Below are positions 1 to 7,676 of a stretch of 60,195 nucleotides of DNA, piece after piece. The stretch is taken from assembly GCA_964539515.1 (NCBI GenBank), contig CAZIJO010000008.1:1-60195 (forward strand), written 5' to 3'. Within the stretch, counting starts at the first letter, position 1. Every line of letters begins with the position of its first letter. A program made the position numbers and the translations under genes. A model generated the notes under the pieces. It did not search any database and was not told the DNA's origin. It saw only the letters and a program-made list of their open reading frames with translations. Origin of the DNA: JADLHS01 sp964539515. GTDB taxonomy: Bacteria > Verrucomicrobiota > Verrucomicrobiia > Limisphaerales > JADLHS01.

Positions 1-666
1 CTGCGGGAGGCGATAACCCACACTGCGCACGGTCTCGATGAACGGCGGGCCATCCTCACTCCCGAGCTTCTTGCGCAGGTGTTGCACGTAAACGTCCACG
101 AGATTCGTGCCCGGATCGAAATGATAATTCCACACCTGCTCACAGATCTGCGCGCGCGTGAACGTCCGTCCCGGCGACCGCAGCAAGCACGTGAGCAACG
201 CGAACTCGCGCGCGGTCAGCTCCACGCTTTGCCCGCCGCGCTTCACTTCGCGCGTGACGAGATTGACAGTGATATCGCCATATTCGAGCAGCGTGGTTTG
301 CTGGCCGCTCGCCCGGCGCAACAGCGCGTGCAGCCGGGCGACGAGTTCCTCGATGAAGAACGGTTTCGTGAGATAATCGTCCGCGCCGAGATTCAGGCCG
401 TCGAGCCGTTCGTTCAGAGCGCTCCGGGCCGTGAGCAAAATGACCGGCACGGTGGAATGTTGCTCGCGCAGGTTGCGCAGGATGCTGAGCCCGTCGCGTC
501 CCGGCAGCATGATATCAAGCACGATGGCGTCGTAGCTGCGCGTGGTCGCCAGCGTGAAACCCTCGTCGCCATCGGCGCAGAGGTCCACCACAAAGCCCGC
601 CGCCTCGAGTCCCTTGCGCGCGAACCCGCCAAGCTTCTTGTCATCCTCCACGACGAGCACTTTCAC
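1..666 (-). CDS. OmpR/PhoB-family response regulator (3' end cut by window)
   Basis: Two-component response regulator, a cytoplasmic DNA-binding transcription factor. The N-terminal receiver domain begins MKVLVVEDD (acidic pocket), has the phospho-acceptor Asp in AIVLDIMLPGRDG, the switch Thr in ILLTAR and the Lys in LTKPF. The C-terminal winged helix shows LTAREFALL, FTRAQICEQVW and the recognition segment VDVYVQHLRKKLG. The GTG at 666 is chosen because an in-frame TAG lies four codons upstream; a second GTG at 660 has better spacing from GGAG and is possible. The visible 222 codons reach VGYRLPQ, normally within a few residues of the end of the family, so little is missing. It diverges from the LTxxQ gene across a 108-bp gap. 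A cognate histidine kinase, if adjacent, lies outside the window. Confidence 0.93.
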   Translation of the reverse strand, partial: MKVLVVEDDKKLGGFARKGLEAAGFVVDLCADGDEGFTLATTRSYDAIVLDIMLPGRDGLSILRNLREQHSTVPVILLTARSALNERLDGLNLGADDYLTKPFFIEELVARLHALLRRASGQQTTLLEYGDITVNLVTREVKRGGQSVELTAREFALLTCLLRSPGRTFTRAQICEQVWNYHFDPGTNLVDVYVQHLRKKLGSEDGPPFIETVRSVGYRLPQ

Positions 667-709
667 GGCTCCAAGCTACCGCCGCGAGTTGGGTGTCGTC
701 GAAAGGAAA

Positions 710-731
710 TTCATTAAAGTGTTTTAATGAA
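710..731. promoter_or_regulatory. Perfect inverted repeat in a divergent intergenic region, candidate operator
   Basis: TTCATTAAA, spacer GTGT, TTTAATGAA: two 9-base arms that are exact reverse complements. It lies in the 108-bp gap between the divergently transcribed response regulator and the LTxxQ gene. The AT-rich arms and central position fit a dimeric regulator site, but a transcribed hairpin is also possible. Confidence 0.45.
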
Positions 732-774
732 ATCTCTGGTTCGCATTTAACCCGCGGCATGTCTGCTGAGTTGT

Positions 775-2106
775 ATGAAAACAACATCGCTTCTCGTGGC
801 AGCTCTGCTGGGTAGTTCAACGTTCATCAGCCTCGCCCAACCGGCGGCCGAGCGTCCGCCCCGGGCCGCCGGCGAAAGACCACCGCGCGGCGACGGACAG
901 CGACGCGAACGCCCGGAACAATCGTCGCCCGCGCAAAAATACTCCATCCCACAAGCCGTCTCGGACAAGGCGCAGTTGCACACCATCGCGTTCAACGGGC
1001 TCGCGTTCATCACCGGCGACTTCGGCGCGTCCACATTCATTCCGCCGGGCAAGGTCTGCGACTTCTTCGGCTTCCAATACATGCGCGACATCGACGCCGC
1101 GCAAAAGGGTCACAACCCGATGTTCCTCAATCGCGTCGCCGGCAACGTGCTGCAAACGCTGAACGCCGAGCAGAAGCAGAAGTTCCTCGATCTCGCCGAG
1201 GAACAATCGTCGCAGCTCGAAGCGCTCGCGCGGATGCGGCTGCCGTTGATCAAGGCGTTCCATCGCCAGCTCGACGCGCAGATTCCCGCGGGCTGCGACG
1301 GCTTGAACGAAGCCGCCGTCGTGCGTTGCGTGGGCGATATTTTCGAAAAGGACGCGGAGTTGAGCCTGCGTCGTGCCGAAGTGATGGCGCAGGTCTGGCG
1401 TTCGCTCACACCGGAGCAGAAGGCGTATTTCGCGAAGATGAAGTTCGGTGATTTCAATTCCTGGCCCGCGATTGATGAGCGCGACAAGATTCGCGACACC
1501 GGCCGCGGCAAGCCGCCGATTTACAACGTCGCCTACATGACCTACGCGAGCGAGTTCTTCAGCTGGACCGCCGGCCATCTCGACGCCGACACGTATTTTT
1601 GTCCCGAGCGCCACGGCACTTACTTCGGCGGCTTTTACTTGAAGGACATGCCCGCGATGGGCAAACGCGATTACGACATCAGCCTCTCGCGCACTGGCGA
1701 CGGCGGCAGCGATTTCCTCGACACGCTCACTGCCGAGCAACGCGCCGAAGTCACCGGCATCATTGCCAAGCAGAAGAAGGCCATCAATGAAACCATCGAA
1801 GTGCGCCGCGGCATCGCCACCGAGCTGCGTAAATATCTTGCCGGTGAAGCGCCGGCCCGCGCCAAGGTTCTCGCGCTCGGCCGTCATTACGGTGAACTCG
1901 ACGGCGAAATGTCCTGGCTCTACACGATGGCGTTCGCGAAGGTGAATCGCACGCTCACCGATACTCAACGCGCCGCGTTGATGAAGATCCGCAACCTCGA
2001 CGGCTACCAGAGCGCCGAAGCCTATCTTTACTCGCGCCCGCTGACCGGCAAACTGGAGCTCGCCAATACCGATTCCTTCTTCGCTGCGCCGAAAAAGGTG
2101 GATTGA
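775..2106 (+). CDS. Exported protein with four LTxxQ-type motifs (Spy/CpxP-like)
   Basis: 443 residues with an N-terminal signal peptide (MKTTSLLVAALLG through about residue 22) and then a low-complexity Pro/Arg/Glu-rich linker to about residue 50. The mature part carries LNAEQ (129), LTPEQ (211), LTAEQ (318) and LTDTQ (394), each followed by basic and hydrophobic helix residues as in the LTxxQ family. That family includes the periplasmic stress chaperones Spy and CpxP, but those are only about 160 residues, so this is a much longer relative or a protein that converged on the motif. It diverges from an OmpR-type regulator, the same arrangement as cpxP and cpxRA in enterobacteria. A role in envelope stress or metal sensing is inference. 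Confidence 0.75.
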   Translation: MKTTSLLVAALLGSSTFISLAQPAAERPPRAAGERPPRGDGQRRERPEQSSPAQKYSIPQAVSDKAQLHTIAFNGLAFITGDFGASTFIPPGKVCDFFGFQYMRDIDAAQKGHNPMFLNRVAGNVLQTLNAEQKQKFLDLAEEQSSQLEALARMRLPLIKAFHRQLDAQIPAGCDGLNEAAVVRCVGDIFEKDAELSLRRAEVMAQVWRSLTPEQKAYFAKMKFGDFNSWPAIDERDKIRDTGRGKPPIYNVAYMTYASEFFSWTAGHLDADTYFCPERHGTYFGGFYLKDMPAMGKRDYDISLSRTGDGGSDFLDTLTAEQRAEVTGIIAKQKKAINETIEVRRGIATELRKYLAGEAPARAKVLALGRHYGELDGEMSWLYTMAFAKVNRTLTDTQRAALMKIRNLDGYQSAEAYLYSRPLTGKLELANTDSFFAAPKKVD

Positions 2107-2159
2107 GAACGAAGCGAATCGCAACCCGTATGAGGAGATTCAGCCTCAAGCCATTTAAG

Positions 2160-2393
2160 AACGCCAACGGCGTTCCGTCACTCAGCCCAGGGTGGTCCGC
2201 GAAGCGGGCTACCCTGGGTGTGCTGTTGCAATTTTGTTCAACCCTGAAGGGGTTGCGGCAAATGTGGCGCAGGGCGGACACAACCCTTTCAGGGTTGAGA
2301 GCGTGTTTGGCCGGATTACCCAGGGTAGGCGTTCCTCACCGGTCCGGTTCGGAGCGCCAACCCTGGGCTGCAGGCTGGAACGCCGTTGGCGTT
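2160..2393. repeat. 234-bp composite inverted-repeat element
   Basis: Nested palindromic blocks are arranged symmetrically. The outer arms are AACGCCAACGGCGTT (2160-2174) and its exact reverse complement AACGCCGTTGGCGTT (2379-2393). Next inward are CCCAGGGT/ACCCTGGG blocks, and in the centre CAACCCTGAAGGGGTTG (2239-2255) and CAACCCTTTCAGGGTTG (2281-2297). It contains no recognisable transposase. It sits directly before the sulfatase signal peptide and is open in the sulfatase reading frame, which is why a naive gene call would start at 2103. Confidence 0.75.
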
Positions 2394-2408
2394 CTCCTTG
2401 TTACGGCG

Positions 2409-3767
2409 ATGGCGATTTGTTTCGTCGCTGCGTCTACAACGCTTGCGGCTTCGCCAGCCCAACCCAACATCATCGTCATCTACGGCGAAGGCTCGGGTTG
2501 GGCGAGCACGTCGGTGCAAATGGACGACCGCAATCCGGCGTCGAAAAGCCCGACCATCCACACGCCGAACATCGAACGGCTCGCGGCGTCGGGCATGCGT
2601 TTCTCGGATTGCTATGCGCCTTCGCCGCGGTGCACGCCATCGCGGGCGGCGTTGCTCACGGGCCGAAGCCCGGCACAGTTGCACATGACCTTCGTGGGCG
2701 ATGGCCGGCGTGGTTTGCCGGCAGGCGAGTTTCTCGACAGCGGCGCGAAGTTGCTCACGCCGTGGCCACAACTGGAGTTTCCCGCTGAGACCGTCACCAT
2801 CGCAGAATATCTGAAGCGCGCGGGCTACGCGACGGCGCATTTCGGTAAATGGCACTTGGGTCGCGCGAATCCAAATCAACATGGCTTCGATGAGAGTGAT
2901 GGCCCGACCGGCAACGGCGGCCCGGACAACGTGTCGAATCCAAACCCAAAGCAGGCGCGCGCGATGACGGCAAAGGGCGTCGAGTTCATGGAGCGGCAAG
3001 GGCAAGCGGGCCAGCCGTTCTATCTCCAGCTCTCGCATTATCCGAATCAGCCGGAGAAAGGTGGTGTTGAACGTCCGCCCAAGAGCGCGGACGATGAAAC
3101 CGCCATCGTGGACCAGACGTTGGGACAGTTGCTGGACGCCGTCGAGCGGCTCGGCTTGGCCACGAACACCTTTATCATCTACACGACGGACCACGGCACG
3201 CCAGGACGCAACTCGCCGCTCACCGGCGGCAAAGGCACGGTGAGGGAAGGCGGCTTGCGCGTGCCGTTTATCGTCGCCGGGCCGGGCGTGAAAGCAGGCG
3301 CATGTTCGCATGTGCGCGTGAGCGCGACCGATCTGTTTCCGACGTTCGCGGAATTGGCCGGAGTTCATGAACCGTTGCCGGCGGGCATCGAGGGCGGAAG
3401 TTTTTCCGGCGTGCTCAAGAATGGAGGCGTCGGTGCTGTGAAGCGGTCACGCGAGGAGTTCGTCGTGCACTTCCCACATTACGACAAAGACCCGCAAGGC
3501 CCGGCCTCGACGATTTACGTCGGCGACCTGAAGCTCATCCACGTTTACGAGACCGGCGCGCTGAAACTTTTCAATCTCGCAAGTGATCCCGGCGAGCTTC
3601 GCGATCTCGCCTCGCAACAGCCGGACAAAGCGAAGGAACTCGACGCGCGGCTGACGGCGTATCTCAAAGCCGTGAACGCGCAGTTGCCCAAGCCGAATCT
3701 GAATTACGATCCCACCAAGCCCGCCGAGCTCAAACGTCAAGGCGGGAAGCGAAAGGCGAAGCCATGA
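2409..3767 (+). CDS. Secreted sulfatase-family hydrolase with atypical N-terminal metal site
   Basis: About 452 residues, predicted to be exported (hydrophobic MAICFVAASTTLAASPA). Alkaline-phosphatase-superfamily sulfatase: formylglycine motif CTPSR (Cys75) in a CTPSRAALLTGR context, GKWHLG near 146, and TTDHG with the metal Asp at about 261. The usual N-terminal metal-binding Asp-Asp (ADDLG) is replaced by GEGSG at 26-30, so calcium coordination must differ. The reading frame is open from 2103, but the first 100 codons are mostly the repeat element, so ATG 2409 is preferred; no strong ribosome-binding site is visible. The stop overlaps the next ATG (ATGA), suggesting translational coupling to the phosphoesterase. 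Substrate unknown; sulfated polysaccharide is the usual guess for this phylum. Confidence 0.85.
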   Translation: MAICFVAASTTLAASPAQPNIIVIYGEGSGWASTSVQMDDRNPASKSPTIHTPNIERLAASGMRFSDCYAPSPRCTPSRAALLTGRSPAQLHMTFVGDGRRGLPAGEFLDSGAKLLTPWPQLEFPAETVTIAEYLKRAGYATAHFGKWHLGRANPNQHGFDESDGPTGNGGPDNVSNPNPKQARAMTAKGVEFMERQGQAGQPFYLQLSHYPNQPEKGGVERPPKSADDETAIVDQTLGQLLDAVERLGLATNTFIIYTTDHGTPGRNSPLTGGKGTVREGGLRVPFIVAGPGVKAGACSHVRVSATDLFPTFAELAGVHEPLPAGIEGGSFSGVLKNGGVGAVKRSREEFVVHFPHYDKDPQGPASTIYVGDLKLIHVYETGALKLFNLASDPGELRDLASQQPDKAKELDARLTAYLKAVNAQLPKPNLNYDPTKPAELKRQGGKRKAKP

Positions 3768-4855
3768 ATCTCGTAGCAGCGGGCGTGAGTCCGCTCCATC
3801 TGAACGCCGGGGAGAAGTTTGAGCCGACTCACGTCGGCTGCTACAGATTCAAGTGGCTTTGCGTGTTGGCATTTCTGGTTGGCATTACTTCGTTGGCATC
3901 GGGTGTGGACGCGTTCGTCTTCACCATCACCGCCGACTCGCATCTCGACGACAACACCGACCACGCGCTTTACGAGCGCACGCTCAAGCGCGCGGCGGCG
4001 GACAAGCCGCTCTTCCACATTGACCTCGGCGACACGTTCATGACCGAGAAACACACCAACCGCGCCGATGCCGCGCAACAATACATTGACCAGCGCCGTT
4101 ACTTTGATCTGCTCGGCGTGCCGGTGCATCTCGTCATCGGCAACCATGACGGCGAGAGCGGGCGTTATCTCGACGGCACGACCACCAACCTCGCCGTCTG
4201 GTCGCGCGCGATGCGGATGAAGTATTTCCCCAACCCGCTCGCGCCGGACGGGCGCAACCACTACGCGTGGGAAACCAACAACGCGCTGTTCATCGCGCTC
4301 GACCCGTTCTGGTTTTCCCCGCGCTCGCGTCGCAACGACGACAATTGGTTTCGCACGCTCGGCAAGGAGCAATACGCCTGGCTCAAGCGCACGCTCGAAG
4401 CCAGCAAGGCGAAGTTCAAGTTCGTGTTCATTCATCACCTTGTCGGCGGTGCGGATCGCCAGGGACGCGGGGGCGTGGAAGTCGCGCCGTTCTACGAATG
4501 GGGGGGCAAGAACGCCGACGGCACGGATGGCTTTGCCGCGCATCGTCCGGGCTGGGCCATGCCGATCCATCAACTGCTCGTGGCGAATCGCGTCAACGCC
4601 GTCTTCCACGGTCATGATCATCTTTTTGTGAAGCAGGAACTCGACGGCATCGTTTATCAGGAGGTCCCGCAACCCGGTGACCCGAGAGGCAGCACGAGGA
4701 GCGCGGCGGAATACGGCTACCGCAGCGGCGTTATTCTCAGTAGCTCCGGTTACTTGCGCATCACGGTCTTAGCGGAGCAAGCAAAAGTCGATTACGTGAG
4801 GACTGACGCGGGCAAAGGTTCAACCGTCGCCCACTCGTATGGCCTCCGCTTCTGA
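3764..4855 (+). CDS. Calcineurin-like metallophosphoesterase, exported
   Basis: All dinuclear-metal motifs are present in order: D-x-H at 58-60 (TADSH), GD ending at Asp90, GNHD at 126-129, the His pair at 224-225 and GHDH at 283-286. The enzyme would hydrolyse phosphate mono- or diesters; its substrate is not evident. Residues about 30-50 (KWLCVLAFLVGITSLASG) form a signal peptide or anchor. The first 28 codons are translated from a palindromic repeat, so the true start may be an internal GTG nearer 3863, but the ATGA overlap with the sulfatase stop favours 3764. A sulfatase plus phosphatase pair suggests joint removal of ester groups from an external substrate. Confidence 0.85.
   Translation: MNLVAAGVSPLHLNAGEKFEPTHVGCYRFKWLCVLAFLVGITSLASGVDAFVFTITADSHLDDNTDHALYERTLKRAAADKPLFHIDLGDTFMTEKHTNRADAAQQYIDQRRYFDLLGVPVHLVIGNHDGESGRYLDGTTTNLAVWSRAMRMKYFPNPLAPDGRNHYAWETNNALFIALDPFWFSPRSRRNDDNWFRTLGKEQYAWLKRTLEASKAKFKFVFIHHLVGGADRQGRGGVEVAPFYEWGGKNADGTDGFAAHRPGWAMPIHQLLVANRVNAVFHGHDHLFVKQELDGIVYQEVPQPGDPRGSTRSAAEYGYRSGVILSSSGYLRITVLAEQAKVDYVRTDAGKGSTVAHSYGLRF
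3773..3844. repeat. REP-like imperfect palindrome inside the 5' end of the phosphoesterase
   Basis: GTAGCAGCGGGCGTGAGTCC opens the element and GAGCCGACTCACGTCGGCTGCTAC closes it; the arms pair over about 24 bases with a few mismatches and a loop of about 24 bases. It lies within the first 27 codons of the phosphoesterase. The structure is that of repetitive extragenic palindromes. Copy number elsewhere in the genome cannot be seen here. Confidence 0.65.
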
Positions 4856-5039
4856 TAGTCGGTTCTCGCCGCGCCTCATTGCATCTGCGCTCGGCCTCGG
4901 CCTTGGTTTCGCGAGCAGTTTTCGCCCTGGAGAGTCGGCGGGCGACCGCCAGAGCGCCAACGGCCCCCGCCCCCGCATCAGGAACTGGCTCCGCACGGTT
5001 TGCGGGATGGCGTGAAACTCACCCGGCAAGGTGGAATGG

Positions 5040-5459
5040 TTATCGTCGCAGCAAAGCGATGGCTTTCTGCGCGTCCTCCGCGGAGTCGAAGGCAAGGTGC
5101 AGGACGAACTGCGTCCCAATCACCGCGCCGGAAAAACCGCGCAGGTTCAGGCGGGCCTGGCCAAGCTTCTGGGTCACTTTGGCCGCGATGCCCGGTTCAT
5201 TCCGTCCTTCCAATCGCACGCCATGCAGATGGCTGCTGACATTGAAGCCATCCTCGGTGGCCGCTTCCACTTCCTTGTCCCCGCGTAGCGGGGTGACGAA
5301 CACGACGCCCGTTCCAGGTTTCTCGTGCGAACGGCGCGCGATGATGAAGTCAAGGTCGGCCCCCGCTTCGGCGAGCGCCGCGAGCTTGTTTCCCAAGGCA
5401 CCCGGTTTATCCTCCAAACTTGCCACCCAGACTTCCTCTTGTTCTACGACAGTGTTCAT
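5040..5459 (-). CDS. Tandem ACT-domain protein
   Basis: 139 residues. The N-terminal half reads EVWVASLEDKPGALGNKLAALAEAG and the second half GVRLEGRNEPGIAAKVTQKLGQ; both show the ACT pattern of a beta strand, a short PG(A/I) turn and a helix. ACT domains bind amino acids or other small ligands as allosteric sensors. No catalytic domain is attached, so this is a stand-alone sensor or regulatory subunit. A good GGAGG lies seven bases before ATG 5459. The ATG overlaps the stop of a proline-rich upstream reading frame (ATGA). Confidence 0.75.
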   Translation of the reverse strand: MNTVVEQEEVWVASLEDKPGALGNKLAALAEAGADLDFIIARRSHEKPGTGVVFVTPLRGDKEVEAATEDGFNVSSHLHGVRLEGRNEPGIAAKVTQKLGQARLNLRGFSGAVIGTQFVLHLAFDSAEDAQKAIALLRR

Positions 5460-5830
5460 ATTTGATCCTCCGTCGTTTGTGCTTCGTTGGTGTTGTATGA
5501 TCTTGGAAGCATCTGAGCTTCCCCTAGCAATTTACCATAGCCGGGTGGTGCTGTCGCTTCCGCGGCTAATGGATCAGGCACCGGCATCGCCGGTGGGCTC
5601 ACCAGCGACACGTTTGGCACCGCCAATGCCGGCGACGGCTGGTTGGGATACCGGCCTGGCGCAAACGGACTGGGCGCGGAGAAAGGGCCGAATTCGGCAC
5701 AACACGGTGCATTGATTCCATCCCCGCAGCCCGCTAACTTGGGCGGCAACCCCAAATCAACCTGCCGGCGATGGCCCGGCGAGGTGATCGGGTGCAGTGC
5801 AGAGTTACGCTCACAGGTTGGTCCGGACAA
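5456..5830 (-). CDS. Uncertain proline-rich open reading frame upstream of the ACT gene
   Basis: 124 codons ending in TGA that overlaps the ACT-gene ATG, the arrangement expected for translationally coupled genes. The product is rich in Pro and Ala in its second half (PNVSLVSPPAMPVPDPLA) and has no domain I recognise; the N-terminal half has Cys and His without clear order. No good ribosome-binding site is seen at 5830 and the real start may be internal. It may be only a chance open frame in GC-rich DNA. It is recorded because the 5460-5928 gap otherwise holds nothing I can identify. Confidence 0.22.
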   Translation of the reverse strand: MSGPTCERNSALHPITSPGHRRQVDLGLPPKLAGCGDGINAPCCAEFGPFSAPSPFAPGRYPNQPSPALAVPNVSLVSPPAMPVPDPLAAEATAPPGYGKLLGEAQMLPRSYNTNEAQTTEDQI

Positions 5831-5928
5831 GTTGATGCGTAAGCACCGAGCCGCATTTGACCGAGACGGTTGGCTGACTCCCCGGCCTTGAACGACAGGC
5901 GGCCTGCCCGCGGTGGTTCGACAAATTT

Positions 5929-6690
5929 ATGAAGCTAGAAGCACCGGCCAGAAAACTGCCGCACGCGCTGGTCACCCGCAAGCAGCGGGCGGCCTTCACG
6001 CTCATCGAATTGCTGGTGGTCATTGCCATCATCGGCATTTTGGCGGCCATGCTGTTGCCAGCATTGGCCAAGGCCCGGGAACGGGCGCAGCGCATCGCCT
6101 GCTTCAACAACGAGCGCCAGATCATGATCGCGGCCCAGATGTACGCCACGGACTGGCCGGATTACTACTATTACACCGCCGGCATCGGCGACGACGACGC
6201 GCCGTGGTCTTTCTATCCTTCGTTCATTAAAACCGTCAAAACCTTCACCTGTCCCAGCACCAAGAACGTGATTCGCACGGACAATCCCAATGCCCAGGGA
6301 CGACTGCCGGATCTGGGTGTTACCTGCCACGGGGACCGGGAGTCCCGGATTTACAAGAACGGCACCAGCTACGAGTTCTTCGGCTACTTTCAGCTGAGTC
6401 CGGAGACCGGCCTGCCGGTGCCCGACTACCCGACCCCCGGCTACATTCGAAAGAATCCAAAAACCGTGCAGCGCGGGCCCACCCGGGTCGTGATTGTCCT
6501 GGACGCGGACGATGCTTTCACCCCGGGGAACCCGAATAACAACTGCCCCGATGCGGCCAATAACCATGGGGCCAGAGGTTGGAACTGGGGTTTTGCCGAC
6601 GGCCACGCGGAATGGGTCACCTGCCGAAACACGGGGCACATGATCACGAACGGTTGGATGACCAGCGGCGCGAATTGCAGTTGCAATTGA
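5929..6690 (+). CDS. Prepilin-type N-terminal methylation protein (DUF1559/H-X9-DG-like)
   Basis: 253 residues. A basic leader is followed by AFTLIELLVVIAIIGILAAM (residues about 24-43), the type IV prepilin signal with Glu at +5 and a transmembrane helix. After it comes the ALAKARERAQRIACFNNERQ helix usual in the large verrucomicrobial and planctomycete family. Near the C-terminus the H-X9-DG motif appears in a form with ten residues between His and Asp (NNHGARGWNWGFADGH). Probably exported and processed like a pseudopilin, with a surface or envelope role; the family is not biochemically defined. It stands alone between unrelated genes. Confidence 0.85.
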   Translation: MKLEAPARKLPHALVTRKQRAAFTLIELLVVIAIIGILAAMLLPALAKARERAQRIACFNNERQIMIAAQMYATDWPDYYYYTAGIGDDDAPWSFYPSFIKTVKTFTCPSTKNVIRTDNPNAQGRLPDLGVTCHGDRESRIYKNGTSYEFFGYFQLSPETGLPVPDYPTPGYIRKNPKTVQRGPTRVVIVLDADDAFTPGNPNNNCPDAANNHGARGWNWGFADGHAEWVTCRNTGHMITNGWMTSGANCSCN

Positions 6691-6963
6691 CGCTCCACCA
6701 GGGGACGTGACTTGGCAGGTCGCTCGCGGGACAAGCGAGACTCAGCTTCTCCCTCGGTTGGCGCGCCGATGCAACCAATCGCCCTCGGCGCAGATTGAAA
6801 ACAAACCTGGTACTCGTCGTAAATCCGCGCGAAAGTTGTCGGGTGGGTCGTGAACAGTAGGCGTATTGTCATCGGTGGCGCAGGGGAAGCTAAACTGAAA
6901 ACCTACGAGTGATCGAAACCAAGCCCCCTTTCTGCCCTAATGGGTGCCCCCTTTCCTTTACAA

Positions 6964-7491
6964 TCAATTGCCGAGTTGACCCGTGAATCGTTGAAACTCA
7001 CGCCTGTTATAGTCAACCATAGCCAAGAACCACTCGCTAAAGCTCGGGAATCGATCAATTACTTGACCTGCGAACCATAGAACAACTCCGGGAGAGTGCG
7101 CATTGGGTTTGGCGATCACAAACAGATCAATACTGGTGCTGGATGAAGCAAATGGGAGCAACTCGTTCTGTTCAAATCCGCATATTGGTTTGAGGTCTTC
7201 AAGACTTTGAAGCAGTTCGATTGCTTTCTGATAGCGAGTTCCGGAAACCAAGTCAGCAACACCAAACACATCGTTATTCTGCATGAATCCTTTCCAACCA
7301 TCCGCATGGCGGAGGAATGCTCGATGTTCAGCGTCAAGCTTAAAGCCCAGGCTATGCTCAACCGCGACGATGGCTTCCTCAGTTGCGGCCAACTCAGGAA
7401 GATGAAATTCCCAGAGGTGGTTGGAATCGACCTCCGCAACTCTTTGTTTCACCAAATAAGCAATCGCAATTTCTCGCTTCCAGTCAATCAT
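6964..7491 (-). CDS. SMI1/KNR4 (SUKH) family protein
   Basis: 175 residues, cytoplasmic, no signal peptide. The core ELAATEEAIVAVEHSLGFKL, then FLRHADGWKGF and, later, VVLWFAGQVIDRFPSFSEWF, follows the SUKH pattern: an acidic helix, G-x-x-LP/L, a loop before a GW motif, and a terminal strand/helix. SUKH proteins are known mainly as immunity proteins against nucleic-acid-targeting polymorphic toxins, with other members unrelated to toxins. No toxin, Rhs or secretion gene is adjacent. Base composition is visibly lower in GC than the flanks, which fits acquisition by transfer. Confidence 0.7.
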   Translation of the reverse strand: MIDWKREIAIAYLVKQRVAEVDSNHLWEFHLPELAATEEAIVAVEHSLGFKLDAEHRAFLRHADGWKGFMQNNDVFGVADLVSGTRYQKAIELLQSLEDLKPICGFEQNELLPFASSSTSIDLFVIAKPNAHSPGVVLWFAGQVIDRFPSFSEWFLAMVDYNRREFQRFTGQLGN

Positions 7492-7676
7492 GGCAAATCT
7501 CCAAAGTATATGAATCGGCTTGGCCTAAATCCAATAGGGTAATTTAACGCTTGTCTACCCAGACTGGAATTGATCGAGCTTTCCAAGTTGTGCCGGCGGC
7601 TGCGGAAGGAATGCACCTGGCAGAGCAGTGCCAGGGTGCAGACCAATGAAGTGCGATACGTCTAGGATGGCTCAGA

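Noticed and set aside
817..2124. Long minus-strand open frame opposite the LTxxQ gene
   Set aside because: Antisense shadow of GC-rich coding DNA: Arg/His/Gly-rich, no domain, and the plus-strand gene has a signal peptide and repeated motifs.
2103..2408. Longer sulfatase start at 2103
   Set aside because: The extra 102 codons are mostly the palindromic element, with no signal-peptide-like start; ATG 2409 precedes the hydrophobic leader.
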